A stretch of DNA of 64,000 nt, from the NCBI RefSeq assembly GCF_000722705.1, contig NZ_JPFW01000008.1, positions 372,001 through 436,000 on the forward strand, read 5' to 3'. The stretch comes from Streptococcus mitis (GTDB lineage Bacteria > Bacillota > Bacilli > Lactobacillales > Streptococcaceae). Position 1 is the stretch's first letter. Each line of letters opens with the position of its first letter. Both the position numbers and the translations under genes were made by a program. Below are positions 10,001-16,508 of the stretch, piece after piece. Under the pieces are notes generated by a model that did no database searches, was not told the origin of the DNA, and worked only from the letters and a program-made list of their open reading frames with translations.

Positions 10001-11665
10001 AACACGTGGTTTTACTGTATCGATTAGCTCTTTAGCAACACCAATTTGCAGAATACGTGGCTTAGCTTCTTTAGTGACACTATTACTAATTGGTAATCCT
10101 AAAATTGTTTCGTTACCAAATCGATGAACTTTATAGGTAATTTGACGTTGTCCTTTTTCACCTTCTCTGACTAATCTAGTTTGGCCTTCTGGCAACTTAC
10201 TTGTTGGAAGATAGACAGTTTGGAAGTCAATATCTTCTGTAACAACCTTGTTACTAGAACCACCATTTGGATTGGCATCCAAGTATAGTGGGTTTGCTCT
10301 ATAATAATAGTTAGAGTTACTGTATGGATCATTGCTAGTAGCGGCACCGCCACCACCTTGGTCCACGTTAAAAGTAACAGGTTTCAAACGGACAGACAAA
10401 TCACCATTTGGATTGTTGATTGGCAAACTGAATCTGATTGTCTGTTGCATACTTGTTTCAGTAGCAGAGGTCATAGTATATCCTGAGTGAGATACAAAGT
10501 TGGCACCCTGGCTAATAGGTTTTGATTGCTCTCTTAATCTTGGAGTTGTGATAGTTGCATTTGAAGGATTTCCAAATCCATCCCCTTTATCCAAAATAAA
10601 GTTATTATTAACAAATTCACCTGGACCAGAATATTGAATTGTGAAATTCAATCTATTACCTTGACGTACTGTCGTCACATCATAATGAATTGAATTACCA
10701 CCACGTGCGTTCCCGTAGCCACGAAAACTGTAACTACGACCAGCTTGACTGATATCTGTAAATGCAACTGTATTCCCAGAACCTGAGACAATCGGGTTGG
10801 CTGGATTGCTAGAAGCTCTAAAACCACTTTGTCCCTTATCCAAGTCTTCCTTACGGATAGCTGGATTTTGATGAGCATCAGAAAGGCTCAAACCTGGTTT
10901 CAAAATTTCATTAGTTGTTTTTGGAGCTGAAAACGCTTCAACTATAGCAGCTCTGCTAGTTGGCAAAACAGCGCTATCAAGAACTGAACGATCAGTCGTT
11001 GTTGCAGCTGGTTTAGCTTCTTCTTTGGCTTCTGCTGCGTCAGCTTTCTTCGCTACAGGAGTTTCTGATACAGTTCCTTTATCGGAGTTAGAGCGGAGTT
11101 CCAGTCCAATGACAGCTGATTGAATAGAAGACTCTGCTGCTGATATTTCAGCTTCAGATGCATCTGCTTTCCCAAGCAAACCTTGACCAGCTTGGATACT
11201 TGCTTGCAACTTAGCAGCACTTGCTTCTGTATATAACTTGCTCTCTAGTTTTTTTGCACGAGAAAGAGCCGTTAACAATTTTGATTTATCAACTGCCCTT
11301 TGATGAGAAACTTCCTCTTTTTCCACTTTAGGTTCTTCAACCTTTTCTACAGTTGCCTTAACAACTTCAGATTTAGCTGGAGTCACCTCTACTGGATTAA
11401 CAACAGTTGGAGCTGCGTAGGTAGTTTCTTTCTTAGCTGTAGAAACTTCTGCTGGTTTAGTAGTTTCTGCTATCTTATCAACAGAAACACTGTTAGTAAC
11501 TTCTGCATAATGTTCATCTGCTTGTACTGTTTGGGAGTTGGCTCCTGCTCCTAGGACTAAGGCTGTTCCGAGCAGTACACTAGCTGCCCCAAAGTGATAC
11601 TTGCGAATAGAGAAACGTTGTTGCATTTTATACCAATCAAATGATTTTCTCTGTGCCTGTTTCAT
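4067..11665 (-). CDS. pclA: PclA-type collagen-like, LPXTG-anchored giant surface protein
   Basis: 2532-residue sortase-anchored adhesin like pneumococcal PclA, which is reported to aid adherence and invasion. Order seen: YSIRK-type signal peptide (SIRK at 19-22, cleavage near Ala49); helical FIVAR-like stretch (about 125-195); unique domain (about 270-590); collagen-like Gly-X-Y block (about 593-712) made of 15-residue units GEKGDQGERGLTGAK; eight DxNxDG-type loops (e.g. DKDGDGNYTEGTD) that look calcium-binding; three near-identical 153-residue repeats (about 1000-1430); many DGKSP/NGDGTHTITV repeats (about 1890-2345); Cys2355-Gly-Cys2357; Pro-rich wall-spanning tail; LPETG (2502-2506), hydrophobic segment and RRKED. 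Leader has TGAGGT before the ATG. The Mga-like regulator is divergent. Intact and unusually long. Confidence 0.93.
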   Translation of the reverse strand: MKQAQRKSFDWYKMQQRFSIRKYHFGAASVLLGTALVLGAGANSQTVQADEHYAEVTNSVSVDKIAETTKPAEVSTAKKETTYAAPTVVNPVEVTPAKSEVVKATVEKVEEPKVEKEEVSHQRAVDKSKLLTALSRAKKLESKLYTEASAAKLQASIQAGQGLLGKADASEAEISAAESSIQSAVIGLELRSNSDKGTVSETPVAKKADAAEAKEEAKPAATTTDRSVLDSAVLPTSRAAIVEAFSAPKTTNEILKPGLSLSDAHQNPAIRKEDLDKGQSGFRASSNPANPIVSGSGNTVAFTDISQAGRSYSFRGYGNARGGNSIHYDVTTVRQGNRLNFTIQYSGPGEFVNNNFILDKGDGFGNPSNATITTPRLREQSKPISQGANFVSHSGYTMTSATETSMQQTIRFSLPINNPNGDLSVRLKPVTFNVDQGGGGAATSNDPYSNSNYYYRANPLYLDANPNGGSSNKVVTEDIDFQTVYLPTSKLPEGQTRLVREGEKGQRQITYKVHRFGNETILGLPISNSVTKEAKPRILQIGVAKELIDTVKPRVDQNKVGDTNNLTFYLDNDGNGVYTEGVDELVQKIAIKDGAKGEKGDQGERGLTGAKGEKGDQGERGLTGAKGEKGDQGERGLTGAKGEKGDRGERGLTGAKGEKGDQGERGLTGAKGEKGDQGERGLTGAKGEKGDRGERGLTGAKGEKGDQGQAGRDGVTPTVTVKDNKDDGTHTITINDGRGNVTSTVVRDGFDGASPLVATQRNDADKTTTVIFYYDQNDNNEFDAGDTKLKEVVIADGAKGEKGDKGATPKVTTARGADGHSSDITFTVSGEEPVTVNIKDGKDGRTPTIDLNALVEAVRRGVGSTSNSQPSGTSRSARNRRALPDEDRSATESSETVQPSTTGSTGSQPSTAGSTASQPTSTQPKPSGEYAGTEIKAYYDNNHNGVFDEGDELISSTVIPPAPKGENGNDGKDAIRGAELLSGIIAPRPEDGKDGDTYIDATTGDVYKKRDGAWGKIGNIRGPQGEQGPKGDKGENGRDGFTPEVTVTDNHDGSHTITVTQPEGRPALTTIVKNGVDGQTPKVKAERDEAKKQTTLTFYIDKDGDGNYTEGTDTLVQTSIVKDGQDGAAGQAGRDGKEVLNGKVDPQPRDGKDGDSFVNTATGDVFVKKNNTWEQAGNIKGPKGDKGENGRDGFTPEVTVTDNHDGSHTITVTQPEGRPALTTIVKNGVDGQTPKVKAERDEAKKQTTLTFYIDKDGDGNYTEGTDTLVQTSIVKDGQDGAAGQAGRDGKEVLNGKVDPQPRDGKDGDSFVNTETGDVFVKKNNAWEPAGNIKGPKGDKGENGRDGFTPEVTVTDNHDGSHTITVTQPEGRPALTTIVKNGENGQTPKVKAERDEAKKQTTLTFYIDKDGDGNYTEGTDTLVQTSIVKDGEKGEDGKTPEVTVTPGKDGHSSDITFTVPGKDPVTVNVKNGENGLNGKTPKVDLLRVEGKNGNPSHTIVTFYTDENNDGKYTPGTDELLGSEMIKDGAKGADGRDGKSLLTVKEGKETKVYQEDPANPGQPLTPDRPLAVIRDGVDGKSPTVTAARKEEVDHKGVEITVDNHDGSQPTTVFVHDGAKGETGANGQNGQTPTVTTQRGADGHSTVVTITTPGKEPVTFTVRDGLDGHNGNNGRTPKIDLQPYINGEDSFRRARRSVGNNPDEVSGHPNSRATSSDNADGTHVTVYFDNNGNNHYDPGVDELISERDVLNGVNGENGASGRDGRNGSELLSGNIAPNPKDGKNGDTYIDSSTGDVYKKQNGAWNKTGNIRGPQGAKGDTPEVTAKPGTDGHSTDITITTPGKDPVTVNVKNGKDGKSLIAKKEGNETKIFVEDPERPGQPLDSTKPLATVLDGLKGDKGENGADGKSPVVTVTDNGDGTHSITVRNGDGSESTTKVKDGKDGKTATITTTENPDGSHTITVTNPDGTSKETVVKNGKDGKTPKVEVTDNNDGTHTVKVTDGEGNITNAIIKDGKDGKAASATTRENPDGSHTVTITNPDGTKNEFVVKNGRDGVDGRTPTVSVRDNGDGSHTIVITNPEGVTTETTVRDGKSPKVTITDEQNGTHKISVLNGDGTTTETIIKDGKSPVATVTDNHDGTYTIRVENGNGTVSETTVRDGKSPTAKVVDNGDGTHTITVVNSDGTTTTTTVRDGKEPKLEIIDNNNGSHTIKVTGANGKETTTTIFDGKSPKANIVDNGDGTHTLTIVDSDGREYKSIIKDGKDGKDGVSPTVTVKNNNDGTHVVTIINPDGSKTEMVIKDGKDGKSPKVSVEDNGKGSHTITIINSDGTVTKTVVKDGKDGRDGRDGRDGKDGKDGKCGCQDKPVTPSNDKPVSPTPNVPERPTFAMPEPPVYELPEFNGGVPGMPEVPEVPELDIPTVPAQPTPNVPTPEVPVKPVPAQPTPNVPTPEVPVQPTPVVPTPEVPVKPVPVVPEQPVVPTPAQPATPVNANPVAPTTDKENHGDKLPETGSQSDYISVLLGSGILLSLYVGRRKED
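7377..8600 (-). repeat. Three tandem 459-bp repeats inside pclA
   Basis: The string GTGTGAAGCC recurs at 7621, 8080 and 8539, giving an exact 459-bp (153-residue) period with very high identity between copies. Each unit has a short Gly-X-Y segment, a DNHDGSHTITV strand segment and a DKDGDGNYTEG loop. Confidence 0.85.
9541..9890 (-). repeat. 45-bp tandem repeats encoding the collagen-like block
   Basis: Seven full and one partial 45-bp units encode GAKGEKGDQGERGLT, with Gln/Arg alternation at one position. Gly occurs at every third residue as needed for a collagen triple helix. Confidence 0.9.
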
Positions 11666-12036
11666 ATTCTTTACCTCAATATAATTTTATACTATACAAT
11701 TTACATCTATTTTATATATAATTCAATATAGTTTTATCAATTAACATATAGTATTTTTTCCCTCAAGATTCATTTAAATTGTTCTAATCAAAGTGAATTT
11801 ACTGACAAAAAAATGATTCTCATATTTTGGTACAAATGGTACAGAAAAATAATATAGAGGTAAAAATGTAATCTCAAAATTAATACAAATATTCCAGTAA
11901 CATTTAATTGCCTTCCTATATTCGATTCATAAATATTGTTTTAAGATCAAATCGGATTATTCTCCATCTTAACAATATCAACATTAGCATTTTTATTATA
12001 GACTATGATATAATGATCTTAGGAGGATAGAACCCT
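11666..12036. promoter_or_regulatory. Divergent pclA/regulator intergenic region
   Basis: 371 very AT-rich bases with the 5' ends of both genes. For pclA a TATAAA-like -10 lies about 20 bases before the ribosome site. For the regulator, TATAAT at 12009-12014 has a weak TTAGCA -35 at 11984. GGTACA is repeated at 11829 and 11838 (9-base step), a candidate regulator site. Curved-DNA-like A/T tracts are abundant, as expected for Mga-type targets. No small gene is seen. Confidence 0.55.
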
Positions 12037-13521
12037 ATGAGATCTCTATTATCTACAAAAGAACAACGACAATTACGACTACTTGAAATACTCATTCAAA
12101 AACGAGATTGGATACGTCTAAACGAATTAGCACAAACTTTAGAATGCACCGAGCGTATCCTGAAAAATGACTTAAACGAACTACGAACAGCATTCCCAAC
12201 CTTCAAAATCCAATCTTCTATCAATGGCATTATGCTAAATCTAGATACAGCGGCAAGTATAGAAGATATATATATTTATTTCCTCAGTCATTCCCAATCT
12301 TTTCAGTTATTAGAATATATGTTTTTTAACGAAGGATTGCCTATTTACCGAACTGTAGAAAAACTGCATTCTAGTAATGCCAATCTTTATCGTTTAGGAA
12401 ATCGAATCACCACCATTCTCTCGAAACAATTCCAAATTGAACTGTCTTTTACTCCAACATCCCTGAATGGAAATGAAATCGATATTCGCTATTTTTATGC
12501 CCAATACTTTTCAGAGCGGTATTATTTTCTAGACTGGTCTTTCCCAGATATTTCTGAAAAAGTTATAACAGAGTTCGCTGACTACTTCTATAAATCTACA
12601 AATTACCCAATGCGATTTGCAATCTATAGAATGTATAAGCTGATGCTCGCAATTAGTATTCATCGAGTAAAAAATGGACATTTCATTGATTTACCGAATC
12701 ATTTTTACCAAGACTACTATCCTGTTTTAATGAATTTACCAGATTTTGAGTACAAGCTTGCATACTTCTCTCAACAATTTGGACTGGAAATGACTCCAGA
12801 TATTGTGACCCAAATTTTCATTTCCTTTCTTCAAAATGATATTTTTCTAGATCCACAGCAATTCTTTGATTCTCTAAATAAAAATGATGAATCTCGCTAT
12901 TCTTATCAATTATTAAGCCAAATTTTGGAACGATTATCTAAAGCATTTAATATTAAATTTGCTAATCATGATGAACTCATTTGGCACCTACATAATACGG
13001 CTTATTTTGAAAGACAGGAAACCTTTTCAACACCACTCTTATTTGAGCAAAAGGGAATTACACTAGAAAAGTTCAAGGTCTATTTCCCAGACTTTATGGA
13101 AAGTGCAAGACAAGAATTAGCCGCCTATCGGCAAGCAATTGGGCAACATGATTATCCTGAACAATTAGAGCACTTGATTTACACCATCTTCACCCATGCA
13201 GAAAATATCACTACTCAATTATTAGCTAATCGACCGCCTATCAAGGTTTTGATTATCAGTAACTTTGACCATGCCCTATCCCTCACCTTGATGGATATGC
13301 TTTCCTATTACTGTAATAATCGCTTTACCTTCGATATTTGGGATCAATTGGAAACAAGTCCTGAAATTTTAAATCAGACAGATTACGATATCATCGTGTC
13401 TAATTTCTATATTCCAGGAATTACTAAGAAGTTTATTTGCCGAAATCACCTGTCAATCATGGATTTGGTTAATCATCTTAACTGTTTATCAAATGAGATT
13501 CATATATCCAATACTTTATAA
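12037..13521 (+). CDS. Mga-like transcriptional regulator
   Basis: 494-residue protein of the Mga/RlrA class of streptococcal stand-alone regulators. Residues about 10-60 form a winged HTH (LLEILIQKRDWIRLNELAQ...). The centre resembles PRD-like helical domains, and residues about 405-490 (IKVLIISNFDHALSLTL...DYDIIVSNFY) resemble the EIIB-like C-terminus of the family. It starts at ATG 12037 behind AGGAGG. Divergent placement next to pclA suggests that it controls pclA, by analogy with Mga and RlrA controlling adjacent surface-protein genes; this is inference. A convergent terminator follows. Confidence 0.85.
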   Translation: MRSLLSTKEQRQLRLLEILIQKRDWIRLNELAQTLECTERILKNDLNELRTAFPTFKIQSSINGIMLNLDTAASIEDIYIYFLSHSQSFQLLEYMFFNEGLPIYRTVEKLHSSNANLYRLGNRITTILSKQFQIELSFTPTSLNGNEIDIRYFYAQYFSERYYFLDWSFPDISEKVITEFADYFYKSTNYPMRFAIYRMYKLMLAISIHRVKNGHFIDLPNHFYQDYYPVLMNLPDFEYKLAYFSQQFGLEMTPDIVTQIFISFLQNDIFLDPQQFFDSLNKNDESRYSYQLLSQILERLSKAFNIKFANHDELIWHLHNTAYFERQETFSTPLLFEQKGITLEKFKVYFPDFMESARQELAAYRQAIGQHDYPEQLEHLIYTIFTHAENITTQLLANRPPIKVLIISNFDHALSLTLMDMLSYYCNNRFTFDIWDQLETSPEILNQTDYDIIVSNFYIPGITKKFICRNHLSIMDLVNHLNCLSNEIHISNTL

Positions 13522-13525
13522 ACTA

Positions 13526-13556
13526 AAAAAGTCAGCATGTTCCCGCTGACTTTTCT
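13526..13556. terminator. Bidirectional terminator between regulator and yaaA
   Basis: AAAAAAGTCAGC/GCTGACTTTT hairpin with A and T tracts on either side, between two converging genes. Confidence 0.85.
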
Positions 13557-13568
13557 CTTATCTGATTT

Positions 13569-14297
13569 CTATACTTCCTTTACAAAAACCAATTCCCGTG
13601 GCTGGGACAGGTCTTCTCTGTAAACAAATCCTGCAAAACTTAAGTGGCGAGCCTCCTCCACCGTTTGTACTTGATTTTCTATCAGGGCTGTTAGAAAGGC
13701 ACCACGCGCTTTCTTAGAAATAGTTGAGTGAATTTTCAACTGACCGCCCTTATCCTCCATAAATTTGAAGGTCAGCATTTTTTCTCTAATTTCCTTAGAA
13801 AATACAGTCTCAAACTCGGACGACAAGAGAGAAAAAATCACTTCTTCCTGCGTCACAGCTTCATCATAGGCTGCCTTCCAATGACTCTTTAAAGTCTTAC
13901 CAGAGACTTTTAACTTCATCAAAAAGTCCAAACGGTGAGGTGGCATAGGTGACAAGGCTGGAACGACACCGTACAAAGCTGAGGTAATAAAGACATGATT
14001 TTCAAGATAGACTTGTTCTGCCTCGGTCAGTTTGTCTCGCTTGATATGGCGATACATGAGCCCATCAAAAAGTTTCAAGGCTGGATAGTGTTGAGCAGTT
14101 TGGCTTGTTAAAGCTTGGATATTTTGAAATTCTTCCGCTGCCTTCTCAGCTGATACCTTGTAAAAACTCTCCAATTGATTAGAAGAATAGAAGGCCAAGG
14201 CATCAAGCACGGCCTGACTTTCTGGTTTTAAAGGAGCGGATTCAATACTTGGCAAATCTGTGTTCATTTCTTTTGCTGTTGGGATTAAAATTTTCAT
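13569..14297 (-). CDS. yaaA: YaaA family peroxide-stress protein
   Basis: 242 residues matching the YaaA/DUF328 family along its full length: MKILIPTAKEM at the N-terminus, the FDGLMYRHIKRD segment and the C-terminal ISKKARGAFLTALIE segment. In E. coli YaaA lowers free iron during hydrogen peroxide stress and binds DNA; the streptococcal role is inferred, but would suit a peroxide-producing, catalase-negative organism. It is flanked by terminators on both sides, so it is probably transcribed alone. Confidence 0.88.
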   Translation of the reverse strand: MKILIPTAKEMNTDLPSIESAPLKPESQAVLDALAFYSSNQLESFYKVSAEKAAEEFQNIQALTSQTAQHYPALKLFDGLMYRHIKRDKLTEAEQVYLENHVFITSALYGVVPALSPMPPHRLDFLMKLKVSGKTLKSHWKAAYDEAVTQEEVIFSLLSSEFETVFSKEIREKMLTFKFMEDKGGQLKIHSTISKKARGAFLTALIENQVQTVEEARHLSFAGFVYREDLSQPRELVFVKEV

Positions 14298-14345
14298 ATT
14301 GATAGTGTAGCATATTTTTTAGCCACAACCAAGAAATTCATCTGA

Positions 14346-14371
14346 AAAACCTCGGTTTGACCGAGGTTTAT
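14346..14371. terminator. Terminator hairpin before the 531-residue membrane protein stop
   Basis: AAACCTCGG/CCGAGGTTT stem with flanking A and T runs just beyond the stop codon at 14373. Confidence 0.8.
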
Positions 14372-14372
14372 C

Positions 14373-15968
14373 TTACTGCACTTTAAAGGTCTTGAGATAA
14401 TTGTCTTTTCCTACTTGACCTTCAAAGTTTTTACCATTTTCTAGGTAAGGAAGTTCATCAGATACAGAAGCTTTGACCTTGTAAATCTTGCCATCAACTT
14501 TAAAGAAGTAGACGGTATCGCCCTTGATAACAGCTGATTTGAGGTCTGCTACCACACCCTTGATGCTTTCTGTTGTTGCATTGTCAATTTCAAGATCGTT
14601 TTTATTGGCGTACTTGCTGAGTAGTTCTTCCACTGTCGTGGCTACGATAACATTTTGGTACTCAACTGCGTCTACCAGAGCATACTCTTTAACCAGACCA
14701 GCATTGTCCTTCAAGCCCATGATATACAGAGGCTTGTCATTGAGGTTGATGAGGATTGGGAAGGTTGCCTTGTAGGACTTCTCCTGGACAGCACCTTCTG
14801 CTGATTCACGGGCTGATTCTTCAGTTGCAGAAGCCAAGTTATACTTGGTAATTTCTCCTGTCCGCATATTTTCAAGGATGAAACCAAGATTACTTTCATC
14901 TGCATTGGCTGACGTCACACCTGTGTAGAGATAAATGTCATTGCCGATAGACAAGTAATTATAGCCCTTGGTAGTCTGGGTCACGTTTTTCTTGGAAATC
15001 ATGGCATTCCAGAAACCGTCCTTGTACTTGCCGTTATAGTTGATTTGTTCAATGGTTTCCTCAGCTGGATAAACCCTGTCCACCCATTCTGGAACATCTG
15101 ACAAGCTGTATTCCTTGGTTTCTCCATTTGTGGCATCCAAGATAATGACTGAAACAGGACGAGGAACCGCTAAGCCAAATTTCTTTTGGTAAACCGTTGC
15201 CACATAGAAAGGATTCCCCTCATCGTCCACCTCGAAGGATGGAGTTTTAAAGATTTTGGTTGGGTACTTCAAGCGCAGGTGGCGTTTGACGTCGCGGTTA
15301 AAATACTCTGAATCAGAATACTTGATTGGTATCTTCAACTCCACCAAGTTGGCATTTCCAGTTACCATGTCCACCTTGATATACTCGCCGATTCCCTTAG
15401 CTTGATTATTAAACCACTTGATAGGGTCTGCGTATTCTAGTGGCGTAACTCGATAAGGTTTCCCATCAATCGTCAGTTGGGTATAGGTATCTGCCGCTAC
15501 GTATTGCGACACCTTATCCGTTAGAGAACCCAAGTAGCGGTCACCAATTTTTTCAGCAGTACTTCTATCTAGAATAGGAACCTTACTGGTATCACTCTTA
15601 GGAAATTCAGTAAACTCTTTTTCCGTAACTGTGACTACATTGGCATAATTTTTAGCCTGAAAAATGCTGGAAGTCACCAAGGAAACCAAACCTGCCAAGA
15701 GCAAAATTCCTCCAATAGAAGCTAAAAGAATTTTCCCTAACCGATTGATTTTGAAACCCTCTAAATTTAAGGCAGCTTCCGCCTTGCCGTGGCGCACATG
15801 AACTGTTTTGACCAGATTGATTCCCTTGCCAAAGCCAAATAAGACTGCCACAAGCAGCAAATGACCACAGAGGAAAAAGAGGAATTCCCAGCTGGTCAGG
15901 TTAAGGGGCGGTAAAAAGATATACCAAGTCGTTGCGATAAAAATAAGTTCAAAGACTATCCGTTTCAT
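14373..15968 (-). CDS. Membrane-anchored protein of unknown function with large outer domain
   Basis: 531 residues. Three hydrophobic segments occur in the first 115 residues (about 5-22, 28-48, 82-104); the remaining 420 residues are a hydrophilic, probably extracytoplasmic domain with repeated strand-rich YxVTxxE and VDxxTGN/NGETKEY phrases reminiscent of PepSY-like folds. I do not recognise an enzyme motif. It starts at ATG 15968 behind AGGAGGAAAGCAA, 11 bases after the deformylase-like gene, so the two are probably co-transcribed. Function should not be assigned. Confidence 0.75.
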   Translation of the reverse strand: MKRIVFELIFIATTWYIFLPPLNLTSWEFLFFLCGHLLLVAVLFGFGKGINLVKTVHVRHGKAEAALNLEGFKINRLGKILLASIGGILLLAGLVSLVTSSIFQAKNYANVVTVTEKEFTEFPKSDTSKVPILDRSTAEKIGDRYLGSLTDKVSQYVAADTYTQLTIDGKPYRVTPLEYADPIKWFNNQAKGIGEYIKVDMVTGNANLVELKIPIKYSDSEYFNRDVKRHLRLKYPTKIFKTPSFEVDDEGNPFYVATVYQKKFGLAVPRPVSVIILDATNGETKEYSLSDVPEWVDRVYPAEETIEQINYNGKYKDGFWNAMISKKNVTQTTKGYNYLSIGNDIYLYTGVTSANADESNLGFILENMRTGEITKYNLASATEESARESAEGAVQEKSYKATFPILINLNDKPLYIMGLKDNAGLVKEYALVDAVEYQNVIVATTVEELLSKYANKNDLEIDNATTESIKGVVADLKSAVIKGDTVYFFKVDGKIYKVKASVSDELPYLENGKNFEGQVGKDNYLKTFKVQ

Positions 15969-15979
15969 TTGCTTTCCTC

Positions 15980-16390
15980 CTAAATGATTCGTCCTTCCAA
16001 GTGATCCAGTTCATGCTGGCAAATCTGTGCTGGGAAGCCTGTCAAGGTCATGGTCTGTTCCTGCCACTTGCTGTCACGATAGGCAACCCTTATGGTTTCA
16101 TAACGCTTAGTTTGTCTCACACCCGTCAAGGACAAACAGCCTTCCTCTGTCTCATAAGGTCCTTCAAAGGACAGGAGCACTGGATTAAACATGACCACGG
16201 GAACCAAGCCAAGATTAAAGATAATCACGCGCTTCTGCATCCCAATCATATTGGCAGCCAGACCAACACAGGTCTCACGATTTGCTAAAAGCGTATCCTG
16301 TAAATCTCTGGCAAGATACAGATCATCCTGACTTGCCGGCTGAGATACTTGAGATAAAAACAAAATATCCTTCACAATTTTCTTTTCCAC
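15980..16390 (-). CDS. Peptide deformylase-like protein, motif 1 degenerate
   Basis: 136 residues of the peptide deformylase family, which removes formyl groups from nascent proteins using a metal. Motif 2 (EEGCLSL) and motif 3 (QHELDHLEG) with the metal-binding Cys and two His are intact. Motif 1, normally GxGLAAxQ, reads CVGLAANM: the first Gly is Cys and the catalytic Gln is Met. The protein stops a few residues after motif 3, shorter than usual deformylases. This matches the second, dispensable deformylase homologue (DefA) reported in pneumococcus. Start is GTG at 16390 with AGGAG nine bases upstream. Confidence 0.85.
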   Translation of the reverse strand: MEKKIVKDILFLSQVSQPASQDDLYLARDLQDTLLANRETCVGLAANMIGMQKRVIIFNLGLVPVVMFNPVLLSFEGPYETEEGCLSLTGVRQTKRYETIRVAYRDSKWQEQTMTLTGFPAQICQHELDHLEGRII

Positions 16391-16428
16391 TTCCTCACAC
16401 TCCTATTAATGTTTACTATATTATAGCA

Positions 16429-16456
16429 ATTATAGCACAAAAGCCGATAACTGCAA
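16429..16456 (-). promoter_or_regulatory. Promoter of the deformylase-like operon
   Basis: On the minus strand, -35 TTGCAG (16451-16456), 16-base spacer, -10 TATAAT (16429-16434). Confidence 0.7.
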
Positions 16457-16477
16457 GCCCTTTCCCTCAACTGTAGC

Positions 16478-16508
16478 AAAAAGCCATCCGAAGATGACTT
16501 TCTTTTTA
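16478..16508 (-). terminator. Terminator after mgtA/caxP
   Basis: Minus-strand stem GTCATC-TTCG-GATGGC with stable UUCG-type loop, followed by TTTTTGC; begins at the stop codon. Confidence 0.75.
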
